Below are positions 41,153 to 48,952 of a stretch of DNA of 48,952 nucleotides, piece by piece. Within the stretch, counting starts at the first letter, position 1, and the number at the start of each line of letters is the position of its first letter. The DNA lies in the NCBI GenBank assembly GCA_022842305.1, contig JALHPY010000019.1:1-48952 (forward strand). The letters are read 5' to 3'. Source of the stretch: Rubrivivax sp. GTDB lineage: Bacteria > Pseudomonadota > Gammaproteobacteria > Burkholderiales > Burkholderiaceae_C. A model generated the notes under the pieces. The model saw only the letters and a list, made by a program, of their open reading frames with translations, searched no databases and was not told the origin of the DNA. The position numbers and the translations under genes are program-made.

Positions 41153-44059
<2,907 letters not shown>

Positions 44060-44068
<9 letters not shown>

Positions 44069-44092
44069 AAGCCGACTGAAGGCCGAACTGAA
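44060..44092 (+). repeat. Three short direct repeats across the gcvP stop codon
   Basis: GCCGACTGAA (44060-44069), GCCGACTGAA (44071-44080) and GCCGAACTGAA (44082-44092) follow one another. The gcvP stop TGA is within the first copy. This looks like slippage duplication at the gene end. Confidence 0.7.
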
Positions 44093-44107
44093 GGCCGCAG
44101 GGCCGCG

Positions 44108-47100
44108 CTACACCAGCGCCCAGAGCTGGCGCTGCAGTTCATCGCTGCAAGCCTGCAGCGCCGGCAGCGCGGCCTGGGCGGCGTCGGCCTCGCCGCGCGC
44201 CTGCAGGGCCAGCAGCTGCCGGCCCTGCTCGTGCACGCGCCGGTGCGCAGCGGCCAGGGCCAGGTAGGCCGGCCGCGGGCCGTACAGCGCCAGGCCCTCG
44301 GCGGCCAGCCAGACGCCAAAGCGGCACTGGTGCTCGTGCAGGTCACCCGGCGCGCGGCGCCGCCCCTCCAGGTGCTCGGTCAGCGCGCGTATCCAGGCCC
44401 GGTGCTCCACGCCGGCCTGCAGCAAGGGGCGCTCGTCGGGGCGCAGCGGGCGCGCGTCGGCCCATTCCGACGGCGGGCGCCAGCGGGCCAGCCAGGCGGG
44501 CATGTCCTGCGCCGGCATGGGCCGGGCAATGCCGTAACCCTGACCCAGCTCGCAGCCCATGCGCAGCAGCATGCGCCCCAGTTCGATCGATTCCACGCCC
44601 TCGGCGATGACCTTGCGCTGGAAGGCGCGCGCCAGGCCCATCACGCCGTCCAGGATGGCCAGGTCCTCGGGCTCGTGCAGCATGTCGTGCACGAAGCTGC
44701 GGTCGATCTTGATCTGCCCGGCCGCCAGGCGCTTGAGGTAGGCCAGCGACGAATAGCCGGTGCCGAAGTCATCGAGCGAGAAACCCACGCCCAGCTCGGC
44801 ACAGGCGCGCATGACCTCGGCCACCCGGTCCAGGTCGTTCAGCTCGCTGGTCTCGAGCAGTTCCAGCTGCAGCTGGCCGGCGCCCACCCCGGGATGGCGC
44901 GACAGGTGGCCACGCAGGCGCTCGACGAAATCAGGCTGCTGCAGCTGCAAGGCGCCGACGTTCACGCTCAGCGGCAGCGTGATGCCCTGCGCCTGCCAGG
45001 CCTCGAACTGGGCCAGCGCGGTGGCGATGACCCAGTCACCCACGTCCACGCTGAGCAGGTGGCGCTCGATCAGCGGCAGGAAGTGCGCCGGCAGCAGCAG
45101 GCCTTGCGCCGGGTGCTGCCAGCGGATCAGCGCCTCGGCGCCGATGACAGCGCCCGTGCGCATGTTCACCAGGGGCTGGTAGTGCAGCACGAACTCGTCG
45201 GCGGCCAGCGCCGCGCGCAGGCGGTCCAGGCCCTCGATGTGGCCGCGCATGCTGCGGTCCTGGTCGGCGTCGAAGATGAAGTAGCGGTTGCGCCCGGCCT
45301 GCTTGGCCTGGTACATGGCCTGGTCGGCCTGGCGGATCAGCTGCTCGGCGTCCACCTCGTCGGCCTGCGGGTAGAAGCTCACGCCCAGGCTGGCCGAGAC
45401 CTGCAGCGTCTGCCCGCCCTCGAGCACCGGCTGCGCCGCCGCGGCCAGCACGCGCATGAGCAGCGGCACGCTCGCGGCCACGTCGCTCAGGTCGCCCAGC
45501 ACGGCCACGAACTCGTCGCCGCCCAGGCGCGCCAGCGTGTCGGCGCCGCGAATGGCGTGCTGCATGCGGCGCGACAGCGCCACCAGCATCTGGTCGCCAC
45601 GTTCGTGGCCGTGCTCGTCGTTGATGGCCTTGAAGCCGTCCAGGTCCAGGAACACCAGGGCCAGCAGCTGGCCGCGCCGACGCGCCTGCTGCATGGCTTG
45701 GCGCAGGCGGTCGGCCAGCAGCACGCGGTTGGGCAGGCCGGTGAGCGCGTCGTAGTGGGCGATGCGCTCGAGCCGGCTCTCCTGCGCCTTGAGCGCGGTG
45801 ATGTCGGAGAACAGCGCCAGAAAGTGGCGCGGACGGCCCTGGCCGTCGCGCACCGTGCTGATGGCCTGCAGCGCGGCGAACAGGCTGCCGTTCTTGTGGC
45901 GGTTCCAGATCTCGCCGGACCAGTGGCCTTCGGACGCCAGCTGGCGCCACAGGGCGGCGTAGGTTTCGGTTGACTGCAGCCCCGACTTGAGCATGCGCGG
46001 GTTGCGGCCCAGGGCCTCTTCGCGGCTGTAGCCGGTGATGCGCGTGAAGGCCCCATTGACGTCGACGATCCTGCCGTCGAGATCGGTGATCAGGATGCCC
46101 TCGTGCGCATGGCTGAACACGCTGGCGGCCAGGTGCATCTGGTCTTGGGCGCGGCGGCGTTCGCTGATGTCGGTGTGCGAGACCACCGCGCCCTGCCCGC
46201 CCGGGCCCAGCGGCGTGACGGTCAGCGCGTACCAGCCCGGCGCCGCCGGCGCGCGGCGCGGCAGTTCCTGGTACAGCTGCGGCGCGCTGCCGGCCAGCAC
46301 GGCGCGGATGCCGGCCTGCGTGCGCAGCGCTTGCGCAGGGTCGGCGTCGCCTTCGGGCAGCGCGTGCTCGGCCAGGTAGTCGTTGCCGATGGCGCCGCCG
46401 CGCCCCCCGGCGCGCGCACGCCGCCAGGGCTCGTTGACAGCGACGATGCAGCCCTGCCGGTCGAGCACCGCGATCTCGGCCAGCACCGAATCCAGGATCG
46501 ATGCCTTGAAGGCTTCGCTCTCGCGCACCTGCTCCTCGCGCCGCCGCGTCTCTTCGGTCAGGCGCTGGGCGATGCGGTCGGCATTGGCGCGGGTGTGGAT
46601 CACCGAACGCATCAGGGCGAAGAGCAGGCCGCTCAGCAGCAGGCCCGAGCCCAGCGTCAACCATGCGGTGGCGTAGTTCACCGCCGCGGAACCGGCCGCG
46701 TCCTCGAAGCTCAGGCGCCAGCGACGGCCCTGAAGGTTGATCTCGCGCTGCTGGCGCAGCAGCGCGGGCGCCTGGGCCGCAGCTCCCGGCTTGCCGTCGT
46801 GCAGCCGCCGCGGCGTGCCGCCGTCGGTGACATCGTCGACGCGCAGGTCGAGGCTCTTGCCCTGGCCGTACTCCCAGCCCGCCAGCATGCCGTGCATCAG
46901 GTCGTTCATGCGGTAGGGGCTGTAGGCCCAGCCCATGAGTACCCGCTGGCGCTGCGCGGGGGTTACGGGGTCGGTGCCGACGCGGTAGACCGGCAGGTAC
47001 ATCAGCACGCCGATCTGCACGTCCTGGCCGGTTTCCTGCACCAGTTGCACCGGAGCCGAGAGCGTGGCCTCGCCGCTGTCGCGGGCGCGCTGCATGGCCG

Positions 47101-47632
47101 CGCGGCGCGTGGCTTCGGTGTACATGTCAAAGCCGAAGGCACGCAGGTTGCGCCCGGCAAAGGGTTCGAGGTAGACGATGGCGGTGTATGCCGGCCGGGG
47201 CTCCTCGGGCCACACACGGTACTGCGGGAAGCCTTCGCCGCGCACGCGCGCCAGGTGCTGCGCCAGCCGTTCGGCCGGGATGTACTCGGCAAAGCCCAGG
47301 CCCTGCACGCCGGGCACGGTGCGCTCGGGCTGCAGCGTCTCGACGTAGGTGCGCCAGTCGGTGCGCGTGACCTCGTGCGAGGCCGAGAACAGCCCGGCGG
47401 CGCCGCGCAGGATCAGCGCGTAGGCGGCCAGCCGTTCCTCGACGCGCAGCACCACCTGGTCGCATTCCAGGGCGAAGTGGCGCAGCGTGTCGGCCTGGAT
47501 CTCGCGCCGCACCTGCCAGGTCGCCGCCAGCGTGGTGGCAATACCCAGCCCCAGCACCAGCCAGGCGCGCCAGGGGCGCAGCCCTGAGCGGGGCAAGGGG
47601 CGTTGGTCAGGCTCGGCGCGGGGCGTGGACAA
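44108..47632 (-). CDS. CHASE-PAS-PAS-GGDEF-EAL-CZB c-di-GMP signalling protein
   Basis: The protein of about 1,174 residues has a membrane helix (about 24-40), a periplasmic CHASE domain (about 60-320; VQGLGFAEYIPAERLAQHLA), a second helix (about 323-345), two PAS domains (about 375-620), GGDEF with RLGGDEF and an RxxD site, and EAL with EALIRW, DDFGTGYSSLAYLKRL and AEGVES, so both synthesis and breakdown residues look intact. The last 110 residues carry a CZB zinc domain: EHRAWIRAL, HEHQCRFGVWL and HRRVHEQ supply the His/Cys ligands. The start is uncertain: TTG 47632 gives a normal N-terminus; GTG 47770 is the far limit. It is divergent from the MFS gene. Confidence 0.88.
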   Translation of the reverse strand: MSTPRAEPDQRPLPRSGLRPWRAWLVLGLGIATTLAATWQVRREIQADTLRHFALECDQVVLRVEERLAAYALILRGAAGLFSASHEVTRTDWRTYVETLQPERTVPGVQGLGFAEYIPAERLAQHLARVRGEGFPQYRVWPEEPRPAYTAIVYLEPFAGRNLRAFGFDMYTEATRRAAMQRARDSGEATLSAPVQLVQETGQDVQIGVLMYLPVYRVGTDPVTPAQRQRVLMGWAYSPYRMNDLMHGMLAGWEYGQGKSLDLRVDDVTDGGTPRRLHDGKPGAAAQAPALLRQQREINLQGRRWRLSFEDAAGSAAVNYATAWLTLGSGLLLSGLLFALMRSVIHTRANADRIAQRLTEETRRREEQVRESEAFKASILDSVLAEIAVLDRQGCIVAVNEPWRRARAGGRGGAIGNDYLAEHALPEGDADPAQALRTQAGIRAVLAGSAPQLYQELPRRAPAAPGWYALTVTPLGPGGQGAVVSHTDISERRRAQDQMHLAASVFSHAHEGILITDLDGRIVDVNGAFTRITGYSREEALGRNPRMLKSGLQSTETYAALWRQLASEGHWSGEIWNRHKNGSLFAALQAISTVRDGQGRPRHFLALFSDITALKAQESRLERIAHYDALTGLPNRVLLADRLRQAMQQARRRGQLLALVFLDLDGFKAINDEHGHERGDQMLVALSRRMQHAIRGADTLARLGGDEFVAVLGDLSDVAASVPLLMRVLAAAAQPVLEGGQTLQVSASLGVSFYPQADEVDAEQLIRQADQAMYQAKQAGRNRYFIFDADQDRSMRGHIEGLDRLRAALAADEFVLHYQPLVNMRTGAVIGAEALIRWQHPAQGLLLPAHFLPLIERHLLSVDVGDWVIATALAQFEAWQAQGITLPLSVNVGALQLQQPDFVERLRGHLSRHPGVGAGQLQLELLETSELNDLDRVAEVMRACAELGVGFSLDDFGTGYSSLAYLKRLAAGQIKIDRSFVHDMLHEPEDLAILDGVMGLARAFQRKVIAEGVESIELGRMLLRMGCELGQGYGIARPMPAQDMPAWLARWRPPSEWADARPLRPDERPLLQAGVEHRAWIRALTEHLEGRRRAPGDLHEHQCRFGVWLAAEGLALYGPRPAYLALAAAHRRVHEQGRQLLALQARGEADAAQAALPALQACSDELQRQLWALV

Positions 47633-47802
47633 GGGCAGATTCGACAGACAGCACTCTCGGACGGACGGCAACCCAAGCGGAGCCGGATTGTCACGCGCCG
47701 CAGCCCACGACCCGGTGCACGGCAGGCTGCAGACGAAGGCCCCTCGCCAACTTGTTGGCGCCGCCCGCACCGGGCCGCAGCCATTGGCCGCGCTGGCATA
47801 GC

Positions 47803-48952
47803 ATGCGCGCCATGCCGGCCCCCGCCCCCCGCCCGTCCGCCACCCCGGGGGCGCTGGGCATCGCCATCGTGGCGCTGCTGGGCCTGGCCGCGGCCATGGG
47901 CATCGGCCGCTTCGCCTTCACGCCGCTGCTGCCGCTGATGCAGCAGGCCGGCCAGCTGGACCTGGCGCAGGGCGCCTGGCTGGCCTCGGCCAACTACCTG
48001 GGCTACCTGCTGGGCGCGCTGGCCTGCGCACGCTGGCCCTTGGCGCCGGCTGCAAGCGCCCGGCTCGGGCTGCTGGGCGTGGCGCTGCTGACCCTGGCCA
48101 TGGGCCTGGGCGGCAGCTTCTGGCACTGGCTGGCGTGGCGCCTGCTGGCGGGTGCGGCCAGCGCGCTGGTGCTGGTGGGCGTGTCGGCCTGGGCGCTGGC
48201 AGCGCTGGCCGCCGCCGGGCGCCCGGCCTGGGCCGGCGTGGTGTTTGCCGGCGTGGGCAGCGGCATCGCCCTGGCCGGCCTGGTGGGCTTTGGCGCGGCG
48301 CTGTGGCATCAGCCGCCCGAGCTGGCCTGGCGGGTGCTGGGCATGCTGGCCGCCGCGGTGGCGTTGCTGGGCTGGCGCTACATCACGTCATCGGCAGCGG
48401 CACCAGCGCCAGCCCTGACCAGCACGGCGCCGGCCGCGTTGCGCCGGCATTGGCGGCTGGTGGCCGCCTACGGCGCCTTCGGCTACGGCTACATCCTGCC
48501 GGCCACCTTTCTGCCGGCGATGGCACGCCAGCAGTTCGACCAGCCTTCGCACTTCGGCGCGGTGTGGCCGCTGTTCGGCCTGGCCGCGGCGCTGTCCACG
48601 CTGCTGGCGGCGCGCTATGCACGCGGCCTGTCGCCGCGCGCGCTGTGGATCGCCGCGCAGACGCTGATGGCCGCTGGCGTGCTGGCGCCGGCGCTGTCAC
48701 CCACGCTGGCAGCGTTGCTGGCCAGCGCGCTGTGCGTGGGCGGCACCTTCATTGTGCTGACCATGGCGGCCATGCAGCAGGCACGGCTGGCCGGCGGCGC
48801 CGCGGCGCCGCGCCTGATGGCGGTGATGACCGCGGCCTTTGCCGCCGGTCAACTGGCCGGGCCGTTGACAGTGGGGCCGCTGGCCGGCGCCACCGCGGCA
48901 GAAGGCGTGCCGCTGGCCGCCAGCCTGGTGGCGGCCGCGGTGCTGCTGCTGG
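47803..48952 (+). CDS. MFS transporter, YbfB/YjiJ family (partial, runs off the window)
   Basis: The open frame continues past the end of the window with 383 codons visible and no stop. It shows about eleven membrane segments and the family signature MGIGRFAFTPLLPLM (about 32-46) in the first helix pair, then WLASANYLGYLLGALACARW and GYGYILPATFLPAMARQQF. These mark the YbfB/YjiJ group of major facilitator proteins; substrate is unknown. ATG 47803 or 47812 may be the start; neither has a clear ribosome-binding site. It is divergent from the GGDEF/EAL gene. Confidence 0.87.
   Translation, partial: MRAMPAPAPRPSATPGALGIAIVALLGLAAAMGIGRFAFTPLLPLMQQAGQLDLAQGAWLASANYLGYLLGALACARWPLAPAASARLGLLGVALLTLAMGLGGSFWHWLAWRLLAGAASALVLVGVSAWALAALAAAGRPAWAGVVFAGVGSGIALAGLVGFGAALWHQPPELAWRVLGMLAAAVALLGWRYITSSAAAPAPALTSTAPAALRRHWRLVAAYGAFGYGYILPATFLPAMARQQFDQPSHFGAVWPLFGLAAALSTLLAARYARGLSPRALWIAAQTLMAAGVLAPALSPTLAALLASALCVGGTFIVLTMAAMQQARLAGGAAAPRLMAVMTAAFAAGQLAGPLTVGPLAGATAAEGVPLAASLVAAAVLLL

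Overview
The window is a 49 kb stretch of a high-GC chromosome. Gene content and codon style fit a Burkholderiales betaproteobacterium, most likely Comamonadaceae or a close relative. Pointers are the glnA-ntrB-ntrC order with an inserted exported protein, a full Ccm (system I) cytochrome c cluster, a tandem glycine riboswitch before gcvTHP, and a Comamonadaceae-like intergenic repeat. I see no insertion sequence, prophage, CRISPR array, rRNA or tRNA. Almost every base is coding or short intergenic DNA, and no gene-free gap exceeds about 330 bases.

Layout. 1-3741 (+): end of kynureninase, tryptophan 2,3-dioxygenase, aminopeptidase P and a ROK sugar kinase. 3751-6162: alternative oxidase (-), a divergent unknown stress-type protein and an OsmC peroxiredoxin (+), and a small exported protein (-). 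6281-10182: a CoA-transferase (-), then a tightly coupled DUF6502 regulator-like / DUF5666 lipoprotein pair (+) ending in a strong terminator. 10426-11202: exonuclease III. 11229-15823 (-): glnA, an exported DUF4124-like protein, ntrB and ntrC, with a recognisable sigma-54 promoter and NtrC-type site upstream of glnA. 16018-20569 (-): molybdopterin-binding protein, EI24 membrane protein, periplasmic beta-propeller, exported creatininase-like protein and an AIM24 protein. 20658-22791 (+): fluoride channel and ETF-ubiquinone oxidoreductase. 22804-31258 (-): crotonase and aminotransferase genes running into ccmABC-EFGHI. 31372-32741 (+): cupredoxin-like lipoprotein and EB_dh-type exported protein. 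32748-38015 (-): diguanylate cyclase with a c-type haem motif in its sensor, acyl-CoA synthetase, O-acetylhomoserine sulfhydrylase and a CoA-binding protein. 38108-44068 (+): DUF6352 protein, glycine riboswitch and gcvT-gcvH-gcvP. 44108-48952: a large GGDEF/EAL protein (-) and the start of an MFS transporter (+).

How the parts fit. Several segments concern electron flow and redox: alternative oxidase, ETF-QO, cytochrome c maturation, a cupredoxin/EB_dh pair, and a predicted haem-bearing c-di-GMP enzyme that would itself need the Ccm machinery. Nitrogen and one-carbon metabolism are also prominent: glutamine synthetase with its two-component control, the glycine cleavage system, and tryptophan-to-kynurenine breakdown. 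Most genes look like ordinary core genome. The parts least explained by known biology are the DUF6502/DUF5666 pair with its operator-like inverted repeat, the exported creatininase/beta-propeller pair, the haem-sensor cyclase neighbourhood, and the unknown gene between alternative oxidase and OsmC. All functional statements rest on motif reading only; no database search was run.
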